Part shown: piece after piece, positions 18,683 through 26,523 of the stretch
Position numbering within the stretch: the stretch's first letter is position 1
Layout of the letters: each line of letters opens with the position of its first letter
Assembly: GCF_002160495.1 (NCBI RefSeq)
Contig: NZ_NFKR01000006.1
Span: 43,876 to 107,875 of the forward strand
Source: Erysipelatoclostridium sp. An173
GTDB lineage: Bacteria > Bacillota_I > Bacilli_A > Erysipelotrichales > Coprobacillaceae
DNA: 64,000 bases
Direction: 5' to 3'
Position numbers and translations under genes: made by a program
Notes under the pieces: generated by a model
What the model was told of the DNA's origin: nothing
The model's input: the letters and a program-made list of their open reading frames with translations, nothing else
Databases searched by the model: none

Positions 18683-18900
18683 AATGGTTTAGTATTTATA
18701 TTAATTGTAATTATGTTAAAAAAGATATTTTTCAATTTCATAATTTCTTAAAAATGATCATAAAAACGAATTCTTATTATTAAAAAATCTAAGATATCTA
18801 TGATTTTGCTGATTTTCTATATATTTTTTATGAAAATATGATAATAAATGTTTTTTTAATAAAATATAGTATTTTTAAACTATAACTTATAAAGATATTC
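18683..18900. other. AT-rich spacer between the pur operon and the Mn riboswitch
   Basis: About 220 bp are very AT-rich with no open frame or clear structure on either strand. I see nothing in it beyond the start of the mntP promoter. Confidence 0.5.
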
Positions 18901-18929
18901 TTGACTGTAAATGATATATTAGATAAAAT
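18901..18929 (+). promoter_or_regulatory. Promoter of the Mn riboswitch / mntP
   Basis: TTGACT (18901-18906), a 17-bp spacer and TAAAAT (18924-18929) form a near-consensus sigma-A promoter. Confidence 0.75.
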
Positions 18930-18941
18930 TAGGATACATTG

Positions 18942-19040
18942 AAAATAACCGTTGAGGGAGTAGTTGGCACTTTTAAAAGTGGGTCAAGTCAACATACTGA
19001 TTATTTTTAATCTGGCTTGTCTTAAATAACGAGACTCATA
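18942..19040 (+). ncRNA. Manganese riboswitch (yybP-ykoY motif)
   Basis: The conserved blocks are GAGGGAGTAG, the GGGTCAAGTCAACATACTG segment, then CTGGCTTGTC and finally AACGAGACTC. They appear in the order and spacing of the yybP-ykoY aptamer, which binds Mn2+ and turns on Mn exporters. Here it precedes mntP, one of its standard targets. The 3' end of the aptamer (GACTC) overlaps the 5' arm of the first downstream terminator, as expected for an ON switch. Confidence 0.93.
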
Positions 19041-19072
19041 TAGAACAATATATTTGCCTATATTGAGTTTTT
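19034..19072 (+). terminator. First terminator of the mntP leader
   Basis: ACTCATATAG (19034-19043) pairs with CTATATTGAGT (19058-19068) with one bulge and is followed by Ts. The 5' arm is shared with the aptamer's conserved GAGACTC end. Confidence 0.75.
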
Positions 19073-19087
19073 ATATTTGTGGATTTG

Positions 19088-19132
19088 AAGGGCTCGAATA
19101 TAACAATTATATTGTTGTATACGGGTCTTTTT
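19088..19132 (+). terminator. Second terminator of the mntP leader
   Basis: AAGGGCTCG (19088-19096) pairs with CGGGTCTTT (19122-19130), extended inward by ATATAACAA / TTGTTGTAT with one A-A mismatch. It is an 18-bp hairpin with a 5-nt loop and a T-tract. It is separate from the riboswitch terminator just upstream, so the leader has two terminators in series. Confidence 0.75.
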
Positions 19133-19158
19133 CAATGAAAAAAACTTGGAGGATTGAA

Positions 19159-19230
19159 ATGGGAAGATTGATTACAAAATCAAAACAATTAACTAGCCAA
19201 GCAAATAAAGGAGTAGCAAGATGTCGATAA
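19159..19230 (+). CDS. 23-aa leader ORF overlapping mntP
   Basis: ATG at 19159 is preceded by a strong TTGGAGG (19146-19152). The peptide starts MGRLITKSKQL and ends NKGVARCR. It is basic and hydrophilic, with five Arg/Lys in the second half. It ends with TAA at 19228-19230, ten bases inside mntP, and the AAGGAG of mntP lies within its last codons. This layout suggests translational coupling or a leader peptide rather than an independent protein. It has not been matched to a family. Confidence 0.5.
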   Translation: MGRLITKSKQLTSQANKGVARCR

Positions 19231-19781
19231 TTGAAATTGTACTAATTGGTGTTGGACTAGCAATGGACGCTTTTGCTGTTTCTATATGTAAAGGATTAGC
19301 AATGCGGAAGATGAATTATCGTCAAGCTATAATAATCGCAGGTTTTTTTGGTGTTTTTCAGGCTTTGATGCCAGCTCTAGGATATTTACTAGGAACTACA
19401 TTTGCAAATAAAATTGCTGTTATTGACCATTGGATTGCATTTATATTATTAGGTGCAATTGGATTAAACATGATTAAAGAGTCTTTTGAAAAAGATGAAG
19501 CTGATATTGAAGATGAAGGTTTAAAATTTGGTAATTTAATAATGTTAGCTATTGCAACTAGTATTGATGCTCTTGCAGTAGGGATTACATTTGCCTTTTT
19601 TGATGTATCATTGTTAACATCAATAAGTATCATTGGAATTATTACTTTTGTAATTTGTATTATTGGTGTTAAAGTAGGAAATGTCTTTGGTGAAAAATAT
19701 AAAAACAAAGCGGAATTTGCTGGCGGTTTAATTTTAATCTTGATGGGAACAAAAATTTTAATAGAACATTTATTTTTCTAA
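19221..19781 (+). CDS. mntP: Manganese efflux pump MntP
   Basis: MntP exports Mn2+ across the cytoplasmic membrane. The 186-aa product has six hydrophobic segments and the two repeated DUF204 signatures: GLAMDAFAVSICKGL near residue 12, and ATSIDALAVGITFAF near 112, whose acidic residues are needed for transport in the family. The gene is behind a Mn riboswitch with two terminators and overlaps a short leader ORF. A terminator follows immediately. Confidence 0.96.
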   Translation: MSIIEIVLIGVGLAMDAFAVSICKGLAMRKMNYRQAIIIAGFFGVFQALMPALGYLLGTTFANKIAVIDHWIAFILLGAIGLNMIKESFEKDEADIEDEGLKFGNLIMLAIATSIDALAVGITFAFFDVSLLTSISIIGIITFVICIIGVKVGNVFGEKYKNKAEFAGGLILILMGTKILIEHLFF

Positions 19782-19785
19782 AACT

Positions 19786-19808
19786 GGTGGTTAAAGACCG
19801 CCTTTTTT
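19786..19808 (+). terminator. Terminator of mntP
   Basis: GGTGGT (19786-19791) pairs with ACCGCC (19797-19802), followed by six Ts. Confidence 0.8.
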
Positions 19809-19959
19809 GTTTATTTATTTTTTAAGAAAAGTTGATAATAAAGAAATCGTTTTCAAATAAAATTATCATTTACAGGAATAGAAAATATAAGGTTTAGTCT
19901 TCTATTACAGTATATTTTTGCTATAATACATATAAATTATGAAAATGGAGTCGAGATTT

Positions 19960-20775
19960 ATGAAAAGATTGAAAAGAATCAGTAATGCAATATTATTGGA
20001 GACTAGAGAACATAAAGCTTCATTTATGGTTTATATGGTGTTAAGATTATTAGTCATTTTGACTATGATTTTACAGTTTTTTAATCAAAATTATGAAAAT
20101 GTTTTTATGTGTGTATTAACATTGTTGTTATTGATCGTACCTAGTTTTTTTCAAGTCACTTTTAAAGTTGAACTGCCATCAACGTTAGAAATAATAATTT
20201 TATTGTTTATTTTTGCTGCTGAGATTTTAGGTGAGGTAAACGATTATTATTTTGTTTTTCCACAATGGGATACGATGTTGCACACTTTAAATGGTTTTCT
20301 AGCTGCGGCAATTGGTTTTTCACTTGTTGATTTATTAAATAAAAGTGAACGGGTTAAATTTGAATTATCACCATTATATGTGGTGTTAGTTGCTTTTTGT
20401 TTTTCTATGACGATTGGTGTTATCTGGGAATTTTTTGAATTTAGTATGGATCAATTTTTTGGTATGAATACTCAAAAAAATACTATGATTACTCTTTTAA
20501 ATGGTGCTGATTTAGTCGATGGCTCAAGAGTTACCATTCATAATATTAAAGAAGTAATTGTAAATGGACAACAACTAGCTGGATATGTTGATATTGGTTT
20601 AATTGATACGATTGGTGATTTATTAGTCAATTTCATCGGAGCGGCAGTATTTTCAGTATTTGGCTTTTTCTATGCTAAGTATCCTAATACATTTAATTTT
20701 TTAAAACGGTTTATTCCTAGAAAAAAAGATAAAGACAAAGATTATTTAAGAAATCAAGATTCTGGTGAAAACTAG
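19960..20775 (+). CDS. YjdF/DUF2238-like integral membrane protein
   Basis: The ~271-aa product has about six membrane segments and the acidic/aromatic blocks of this family: FPQWDTMLHTLNGFLAAAIGF and GVIWEFFEFSMDQFFGMN, followed by a long loop with VDIGLIDTIGDLLVNFIGA. The C-terminus is a Lys/Asp-rich cytoplasmic tail. Function is unknown in the family. The start at 19960 is chosen because ATGGAG (19945-19950) is well placed; an in-frame ATG at 19939 would add seven residues. It stands alone between mntP and an exported phosphatase-fold protein. Confidence 0.75.
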   Translation: MKRLKRISNAILLETREHKASFMVYMVLRLLVILTMILQFFNQNYENVFMCVLTLLLLIVPSFFQVTFKVELPSTLEIIILLFIFAAEILGEVNDYYFVFPQWDTMLHTLNGFLAAAIGFSLVDLLNKSERVKFELSPLYVVLVAFCFSMTIGVIWEFFEFSMDQFFGMNTQKNTMITLLNGADLVDGSRVTIHNIKEVIVNGQQLAGYVDIGLIDTIGDLLVNFIGAAVFSVFGFFYAKYPNTFNFLKRFIPRKKDKDKDYLRNQDSGEN

Positions 20776-20886
20776 GATCTTTTATATTATGTAAAAAAAT
20801 GGTAATTTTTTGTAAAATTTTAAAATAGCTTTACCTTAAGTAAACTTTAAGTTTTATACTAAAAAAAATAATTGGAGGTATGGGCT

Positions 20887-21702
20887 ATGAAAAGATTTTT
20901 AAAGATGGTGATTTCAATGTTTTTAGTAGTTGTAATATTGATTGTTGTCGTTTCTGGTCGTTTTTATTATAGTGTTTATGCTAGTGAATATAATTGTAGT
21001 GTCACTAAAGATAGTGTGGATGTTAATGCAACTAATCGTTTAAGAATAGGGACTTATAATGTTCACTCATTAAACTATGGAAAAGAAGATTTAGAAAGTT
21101 TCGTAAATGATATCAAAGACTTACAGTTAGATATCATTTGCTTACAAGAAGTTGATCAAAATGCAATTCGTTCTGGTAACTTTGATATGGTTGCATCGAT
21201 GGCAAAGGAAGCCGGTTATCCATATTATCATTTTTATTCAACAATGTGGATTCTTAACGGTTATTATGGAATTGGGATATTAAGTAAATATCAAATTACT
21301 AAGGTATCATCACAATTAATGGCTAATAGTTTATTTAGAGAACCACGGGTCTTAACTAAAACAGTAATCGAGTATGGTCAAACACCGTTAAATATTTACA
21401 ATACCCATGTAGCGTATGATAGTTACCATGATACACAGTTGGATTTTATTGAAAATAATATTGAATTAGATGGTCATGTGATTTTAGCTGGTGATTTTAA
21501 TTATTTTTATGGTTATAATGAACGATGGGATACTGATATATTAGATAATGTAAATAGTGATGAAACGTTAATGACATATGGTAGCTACGGCTCACCAGAT
21601 AATATCTATTATTCTGATAATTTTGAATTAGTCGAACGTAATGTAAAAACTTCATCTTTTTCTGACCATAGTTTATTATATGCGGAATTTTTAATTAAAT
21701 AA
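20887..21702 (+). CDS. Membrane-anchored endonuclease/exonuclease/phosphatase-family protein
   Basis: The 271-aa protein has an N-terminal hydrophobic anchor (residues ~8-28, MVISMFLVVVILIVVVSG), so the enzyme domain should face outside. EEP-superfamily motifs are intact: RIGTYNVHSL, the metal-binding Glu in IICLQEVDQ, YNTHVAY, AGDFNYFYG, and SDHSLLYAEF with the catalytic Asp-His. This may be an exported nuclease, phosphodiesterase or sphingomyelinase-like enzyme; the substrate is not clear. GGAGG lies 8 bases before the ATG at 20887. Confidence 0.85.
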   Translation: MKRFLKMVISMFLVVVILIVVVSGRFYYSVYASEYNCSVTKDSVDVNATNRLRIGTYNVHSLNYGKEDLESFVNDIKDLQLDIICLQEVDQNAIRSGNFDMVASMAKEAGYPYYHFYSTMWILNGYYGIGILSKYQITKVSSQLMANSLFREPRVLTKTVIEYGQTPLNIYNTHVAYDSYHDTQLDFIENNIELDGHVILAGDFNYFYGYNERWDTDILDNVNSDETLMTYGSYGSPDNIYYSDNFELVERNVKTSSFSDHSLLYAEFLIK

Positions 21703-21767
21703 TTTTAGTTAACATAATGTTAAAATTACAAGAGTAGAATTATAATATATTGAAAAGGAGCGAAGTT

Positions 21768-22634
21768 ATGGAGACGAAAAATAATCATATAAACAATTTA
21801 CTAAAACAGATTGGTTATAAAGAATTAAACGTTGTTTATAATAATGATAAAATTATTATAAATGAAGATATATATAATTATCAGGATATTAAAGATGTTA
21901 TTTGTACAGTAGAATATTATGATTCTGGTGTTTATGAAGTTGGCGGAAATTATAATTTTTTAAATGATGAAGCTTTTAGTCTAGCTAACAAAGATGAAAT
22001 GAGTTATTTGATGTCAATTTTGCAAAATAATGAAGAAATAAAAATTGAATTAGATGCAGTCTATTTGTTAATTAGAGATCGGTTTTTAAATGAAAAAAGA
22101 TATTTAGCAGGTATTTTTTCAAATGATGATGATGAATTAGTTAATTGCCAAAATAAAGTAAAAGAATGTTCTAATAGTATTTTACAGTATTGCAAACAAT
22201 TTAGTGATATAGAAAAAGTAGAAGATGAAAAAGAAAATGATTCTCGTAGAGAAGATGAATTATATTTAAATAAACTAATGGAATCATTGTTACAAAATAC
22301 TAAAGAACCACAAATAGAATTAAATAAATTTAAAGAAACAAGACCGGCAGAAGTAAAAAGAAATATAGTAAAATCACCAAGAGAAATAATTTTAAAAGCT
22401 GGAATGTATTTTGAAGGACTTAATTATTTAATGGGCTGGTATGATCTTTATGTAGTTGATGGCAGTGGTTGTTTAGAATGTTTTAGTAATAATAAAAGTC
22501 AAAAAATATATTTTGATGCTAGTGATGATTTAAGTGATTGTTATCGCAATCTTCAATTAGATCAAAATTCAAGAATTAGATTGGATACAGGAATAAAGTT
22601 AAAATTAATCTACTTAGGTCCTAATCCTAAATAA
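21768..22634 (+). CDS. Hypothetical protein, 288 aa
   Basis: I do not recognise the family. The product is soluble and acidic, with Asn/Asp/Glu-rich N-terminal two thirds (for example DIKDVICTVEYYDSG and SNDDDELVNCQNK). A charged, probably helical linker runs from about 140 to 200. A more compact C-terminal block follows: ILKAGMYFEGLNYLMGWYDL, then VVDGSGCLECF and a RIRLDTGIKLKLIYLG ending. No signal peptide or catalytic motif is seen. The ATG at 21768 is preceded by AAAGGAG. It is monocistronic. Confidence 0.7.
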   Translation: METKNNHINNLLKQIGYKELNVVYNNDKIIINEDIYNYQDIKDVICTVEYYDSGVYEVGGNYNFLNDEAFSLANKDEMSYLMSILQNNEEIKIELDAVYLLIRDRFLNEKRYLAGIFSNDDDELVNCQNKVKECSNSILQYCKQFSDIEKVEDEKENDSRREDELYLNKLMESLLQNTKEPQIELNKFKETRPAEVKRNIVKSPREIILKAGMYFEGLNYLMGWYDLYVVDGSGCLECFSNNKSQKIYFDASDDLSDCYRNLQLDQNSRIRLDTGIKLKLIYLGPNPK

Positions 22635-22641
22635 TAAATTT

Positions 22642-22806
22642 TTATAACTTGTCAATGTTTTCTACAAAAAAATGAAGCTGAGATAAATTATGAATGTTTT
22701 CATTGTATTGATGGAGTTTTAGCTGCATAGATACTGGAAGCGATAAGAAATATTGACGAGAACGATTACTATGGTTTATAAGCTGATGAAGATTTTCGTA
22801 TTGCAT
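22642..22806 (-). CDS. Small conserved-looking hypothetical protein, 54 aa
   Basis: From the ATG at 22806, with AGAGGTG upstream, the product starts MQYENLHQLINHSNRSRQYF and continues LSLPVSMQLKLHQYNENIH with a HFFVENIDKL end. The YFxSLPxxVQxxL-like block with LHQYNENIHNLSQL reminds me of short uncharacterised proteins in related Bacillota, but I cannot name a family. It has no membrane segment. TATAAT upstream on the minus strand gives it its own promoter, and it converges with the 288-aa gene, 7 bp apart. Confidence 0.65.
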   Translation of the reverse strand: MQYENLHQLINHSNRSRQYFLSLPVSMQLKLHQYNENIHNLSQLHFFVENIDKL

Positions 22807-22862
22807 ATAATCACCTCTAGTAAAAGTTTTCCTTTTTATATTTATATTATACAAAATAAAGC

Positions 22863-22897
22863 ATAAAAGCATCATTTCATTGAAGTGATGCTTTTAT
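22863..22897 (-). terminator. Terminator after the 32-aa membrane peptide gene
   Basis: A 16-bp hairpin (ATAAAAGCATCA... / ...TGATGCTTTTAT) with a 3-nt loop, followed on the minus strand by a T-rich stretch, lies ~85 bp downstream of the peptide gene at 22981-23079. Confidence 0.7.
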
Positions 22898-22980
22898 CAT
22901 ATAGATTTTGATATTTATTATTTTAAGTACAACAATATATAATTTTTATTAAAGGGAATAGATATAATATTTAAACTATT

Positions 22981-23079
22981 TTACTGATGACTTTGGTTGA
23001 TTAGTCTTCTTTTAAGATGCGATTTAATAGTGAAAATCGCTACTAAAATCATTGTTAATAAAATTAATGTTGTAATCAT
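22981..23079 (-). CDS. 32-aa membrane peptide, predicted metal-regulated
   Basis: The ATG at 23079 is preceded on the minus strand by AAAGGTAGG. The peptide has one transmembrane helix (MITTLILLTMILVAIFTI) followed by a basic tail (KSHLKRRLINQSHQ), so a cytoplasmic tail is expected. It is too short for standard gene callers. It has its own near-consensus promoter, a perfect 22-bp palindrome at the transcription start and a terminator, which argues for a real, regulated gene. By analogy with small proteins under metal regulators (for example MntS), a role in Fe/Mn homeostasis is possible; this is inference. It has no Cys residues, so it is not a FeoB-associated Cys-rich protein. Confidence 0.6.
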   Translation of the reverse strand: MITTLILLTMILVAIFTIKSHLKRRLINQSHQ

Positions 23080-23144
23080 AATTATTCCTACCTTTCTTGA
23101 TAATTGTATTGATATATATTGTTATATAATTATTGATGTTTTAC

Positions 23145-23166
23145 ATAGTTAGTCTAATCTAACTAT
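23145..23166. promoter_or_regulatory. Perfect 8-6-8 palindrome, DtxR-type operator of the 32-aa gene
   Basis: ATAGTTAG and CTAACTAT flank TCTAAT. It shares its GTTAG-N6-CTAAC core with the two sites before nrdI. It begins about where transcription from the minus-strand promoter would start, so a bound repressor would act as a block. Confidence 0.65.
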
Positions 23167-23172
23167 ATTATT

Positions 23173-23201
23173 ATATTATCGTTGATAGTTATTTTTGTCA
23201 A
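23173..23201 (-). promoter_or_regulatory. Promoter of the 32-aa membrane peptide gene
   Basis: On the minus strand, TTGACA (23201-23196), a 17-bp spacer and TAATAT (23178-23173) form a near-consensus promoter ending 7 bp before the palindrome. Confidence 0.7.
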
Positions 23202-23316
23202 ATGATATGATCAAACTATTGCTTATAAAATATGAATCAAATTTTGAAAAAACTTTTTAATTAACATTAATTATGTTATATTAATATTATGTAAGCGATT
23301 ATAAGAGGTGGGTATT

Positions 23317-24507
23317 ATGGATAGTAGAAAAAGTTTAAACATTAAGTACATGGCTAGCCAAATTTTTTATTTTGGTGCTTTTGCAGCCATGATGGGCTAT
23401 GCATCAGTTTATTTGTTACATAAGGGATTTTCCAATTCTACAATTGGTATTATTTTATCATTATGTAGTATTTTAGCAGTTTTCATGCAACCGGCATTAG
23501 CTTCATTTGCCGATAATCATAAAAATATTGAAATCCGTAAAATTATTAATACGATAGTTGCAATTGCGATTATTTTATCAGTTGCCCTATTAGTAATTAC
23601 CACAAATCAAACTTTAATTTTTATTTTAATTGTGGCAATTTTTTCTTTAGAAACAACGATAATGCCATTAATCAATACTTTAGCATTTATTTTTGAAAAA
23701 TATGGTATTCAAATTAATTTTGGTATTGCAAGAGGATTAGGGTCTGTAGCTTATGCTTTAACATCAATGGCATTAGGGTATATTGTTGAATGGTTTAGTC
23801 CTGATCTTTTACCGATTTGTTATGTCGTATTTAATGCACTATTATTTATAGTTGTTCATTTATTTGTTTTACCAAAAAATGCACAGATTGTTAATGCTGA
23901 TGAAGAAAGTGAAACAGAAGCTGAAGTACAAGAAAATGTTAGTTTATTAAAATTTGCTGGTAAGTATAAAAAATTTATTGTTTTCTTATTAGGTTTTGTA
24001 TTAGTTTATTTTGCTCATACAATTATTAATAATTTCTTTATTCAAATTGTAACTAATGTTGGTGGTAATAGTAGTGACATGGGAAATGCGGTATTTTTAG
24101 CAGCGATGCTTGAATTACCAACTATGGCATATTTTACTAAGCTTAGTCAAAAAGTGAATTGTGGGACATTAATTAAAGCATCAATAGTGCTATTTTTAGC
24201 TAAACATGCTATTACATACCTAGCTACTAATATGGTTATGATTTATATTGCTCAAGTTTTACAAATGGGTGCTTATGCTTTATTTATTCCAGCATCAGTA
24301 TATTATGTAAATTGTAAAGTTGATAATAAAGATATTGTTAAAGGGCAATCTTTTGTCACTACGTCAATGACAATGTCTGGGGTTTTTGCTAATATCATTG
24401 GTGGTATCTTATTAGATGCTGTAGGTGTTAGTGAAGTATTATTGATAGGAGTTATTCTATCATTGATAGGAGCAGTAATTGTATTATTTACAGTTGAAAA
24501 AGTATAA
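23317..24507 (+). CDS. Major facilitator superfamily transporter
   Basis: The 396-aa product has about 12 membrane segments. The N-terminal half begins LNIKYMASQIFYFGAFAAMM and GYASVYLLHKGFSNSTIGIILS, resembling the oligosaccharide/nucleoside:H+ symporter (LacY-like, MFS_1-like) branch. A central charged loop (ADEESETEAEVQENV, ~195-210) divides the halves. The substrate is unknown. The ATG at 23317 follows AAGAGGTGG. Glycerate kinase lies downstream but is separated by a hairpin, so a shared role is uncertain. Confidence 0.88.
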   Translation: MDSRKSLNIKYMASQIFYFGAFAAMMGYASVYLLHKGFSNSTIGIILSLCSILAVFMQPALASFADNHKNIEIRKIINTIVAIAIILSVALLVITTNQTLIFILIVAIFSLETTIMPLINTLAFIFEKYGIQINFGIARGLGSVAYALTSMALGYIVEWFSPDLLPICYVVFNALLFIVVHLFVLPKNAQIVNADEESETEAEVQENVSLLKFAGKYKKFIVFLLGFVLVYFAHTIINNFFIQIVTNVGGNSSDMGNAVFLAAMLELPTMAYFTKLSQKVNCGTLIKASIVLFLAKHAITYLATNMVMIYIAQVLQMGAYALFIPASVYYVNCKVDNKDIVKGQSFVTTSMTMSGVFANIIGGILLDAVGVSEVLLIGVILSLIGAVIVLFTVEKV

Positions 24508-24518
24508 AGGTAGTATTT

Positions 24519-24545
24519 AATCAGGTCGTTTACGACCTGATTATT
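24519..24545 (+). terminator. Hairpin terminator after the MFS gene
   Basis: AATCAGGTCG (24519-24528) and CGACCTGATT (24533-24542) form a 10-bp stem with a 4-nt loop. The following T-tract is weak (ATT). Confidence 0.65.
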
Positions 24546-24590
24546 GCTCAATGATAATTATTTTAAAAAGTAATAGTGGAGGTGATTTAA

Positions 24591-25730
24591 ATGAAAGTAG
24601 TAGTGGCTATTGATTCGTTAAAAGGAAGTTTAAGTTCACTAGAAGCTGGAAATGCTATTAAACAAGGTATTAAACGAGTATATCAGGATGCTAAAATAAT
24701 TGTTAAACCTCTAGCTGATGGGGGTGAGGGAACTGTTGAAGCATTAGTATCAGGAATGAACGGTAAAATAGAAACTGTTGTTGCAACTGGGCCATTAGGT
24801 GATAAAATAGAAAGTAGTTATGGAATTATTCCAGAAAAAAGATTAGCAATTATGGAAATGGCTAGTATTGCTGGGATTACTCTATTATCTTTAAAGCAGC
24901 GTAATCCTCTTTATACAACGACATATGGTTTAGGAGAAATGATCAAGGATGCAATATCTAAAGGCTGTAATAATTTTATTATTGGAATAGGTGGCAGTGC
25001 TACAAACGATGGCGGTATTGGGATGTTACAGGCTTTAGGGTTTGATTTGCTTGATAAAGATGGTAATCAAGTTCCTTTAGGAGCTCGCGGATTAAAGGAT
25101 TTAGTAAAGATAGATGATAAAAATGTTTTACCTGAATTAAAGAAGTGTCAATTTAAAATCGCTTGTGATGTAACCAATGTATTATGTGGTGAAAACGGCT
25201 GCAGTGTGGTTTTTGGCCCTCAAAAAGGCGCTACTAGCCAAATGATAAAAGATATGGATCAATGGTTATATAACTTTGCGAACCTTGCTAAGAAAAAATA
25301 TCCTCATAGTGATGCTTTAGTTCCTGGTACTGGAGCAGCCGGTGGGTTAGGATTTGCTTTTTTAACCTTTGTTAAGGCCACCCTAGAGTCAGGTATTGAT
25401 ATTATTTTAGAAACAATTGATTTAAAATCTGATCTTAAAGACGCTGATGTTGTTGTTACAGGAGAGGGGTGTTTGGATCGACAAAGCGCAATGGGAAAAG
25501 CACCTGTTGGAGTAGCTAAAATGGCTAAATTATATAATAAGCCAGTAATCGCTTTTGCTGGTAGTGTAACTAAAGAAGCTAAGCTTTGTAATCAAGAAGG
25601 AATAGATGCGTATTTTCCTATTATTCGTAATATTACAACTTTACAAGAGGCAATGGCTAAAGAGAATGCTAAAAATAATTTAACGGATACCGTTGAGCAG
25701 GTATTTAGATTATGGAAAATAAAACAGTAG
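24591..25730 (+). CDS. Glycerate kinase (GlxK/GarK type)
   Basis: The enzyme phosphorylates D-glycerate to 2- or 3-phosphoglycerate, which feeds the eno/glycolysis step. The 379-aa product shows VVAIDSLKGSLSS at the start, KPLADGGEGTVEAL, the GIGGSATNDGGIGMLQALG signature, ACDVTNVLCGENG, GTGAAGGLGFAF and the C-terminal VTGEGCLDRQSAMGKAP. It is followed within 12 bp by a HAD phosphatase gene, likely in the same transcript. Confidence 0.95.
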   Translation: MKVVVAIDSLKGSLSSLEAGNAIKQGIKRVYQDAKIIVKPLADGGEGTVEALVSGMNGKIETVVATGPLGDKIESSYGIIPEKRLAIMEMASIAGITLLSLKQRNPLYTTTYGLGEMIKDAISKGCNNFIIGIGGSATNDGGIGMLQALGFDLLDKDGNQVPLGARGLKDLVKIDDKNVLPELKKCQFKIACDVTNVLCGENGCSVVFGPQKGATSQMIKDMDQWLYNFANLAKKKYPHSDALVPGTGAAGGLGFAFLTFVKATLESGIDIILETIDLKSDLKDADVVVTGEGCLDRQSAMGKAPVGVAKMAKLYNKPVIAFAGSVTKEAKLCNQEGIDAYFPIIRNITTLQEAMAKENAKNNLTDTVEQVFRLWKIKQ

Positions 25731-25741
25731 GAGTAAATAAA

Positions 25742-26512
25742 ATGATTAAAGCAATATTTTTTGATATTGATGGAACTTTAGTGAGTTTTAAAACTCATCA
25801 AGTTCCTGATTCAACAATCGAAGCATTAAAACAATTAAAGAAAAAAGGAATTAAAATTTTTATTGCAACCGGTCGTGGAAAAGATGGCTTGAAAGTATTA
25901 GATGAGATTGAATTTGATGGTTATATTACCTTAAATGGTCAGTATTGTTATGATAAAGACCGAATTATTTATCAAAATACCATTGATCCTCATGATTTAC
26001 AAAACCTAGTTAATTATTTAGACAATCATCAGGTTCCTTGTGGATTTACTGAAGAACACGACAAGTATTATAATTATCGTGATTGGCGGGTTGATGAAAT
26101 TCATCGGATTACGCAAAATGACGGCCAGCCAGCTAAAGATTGTAGCCAGGTTTGTACTAGAAAGATATATCAATGTCAATGTTTTGTTGATGAAGCAGAA
26201 GAAAAAGAGTTATTGAAATTAATGCCAAATTGTATCTCTGCACGCTGGCATCCAATGTTTTGTGATATTTCACCTAAAGGCGGTACAAAACAAAATGGTA
26301 TTGATAAGTTTTTAGAATACTATCATTTACAGTTGAGTGAAACAATGGCTTTTGGTGATGGTGGTAATGATATTCCAATGTTGAATCATGTAAATTTAGC
26401 TGTGGCAATGGGTAATGGTAATGAAGAAGTTAAAAAAGCAGCTGATTATGTTACTGATGAAGTTGATTTAGATGGAGTTGTTAAGGCATTAAAGCATTTT
26501 AATTTACTATAA
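25742..26512 (+). CDS. Cof-type HAD-superfamily phosphatase
   Basis: The 256-aa product has FFDIDGTLVS (motif I with nucleophile Asp), FIATGRGKDG (motif II Thr) and the C-terminal GDGGNDIPML (motif IV). The C2B cap sits between them, as in Cof-type sugar-phosphate phosphatases. The substrate is unknown. The ATG at 25742 follows GTAGGAG; an in-frame ATG at 25712 lies inside the glycerate kinase gene. Likely co-transcribed with glycerate kinase. Confidence 0.9.
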   Translation: MIKAIFFDIDGTLVSFKTHQVPDSTIEALKQLKKKGIKIFIATGRGKDGLKVLDEIEFDGYITLNGQYCYDKDRIIYQNTIDPHDLQNLVNYLDNHQVPCGFTEEHDKYYNYRDWRVDEIHRITQNDGQPAKDCSQVCTRKIYQCQCFVDEAEEKELLKLMPNCISARWHPMFCDISPKGGTKQNGIDKFLEYYHLQLSETMAFGDGGNDIPMLNHVNLAVAMGNGNEEVKKAADYVTDEVDLDGVVKALKHFNLL

Positions 26513-26523
26513 AAGGTATCTTT

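Noticed and set aside
19358..19708. A 116-codon minus-strand ORF opposite mntP
   Set aside because: It is antisense to the two conserved MntP repeats and has no start signals.
22981..23079. FeoB-associated Cys-rich membrane protein
   Set aside because: The 32-aa peptide has no cysteine, and no feoA/feoB lies nearby.
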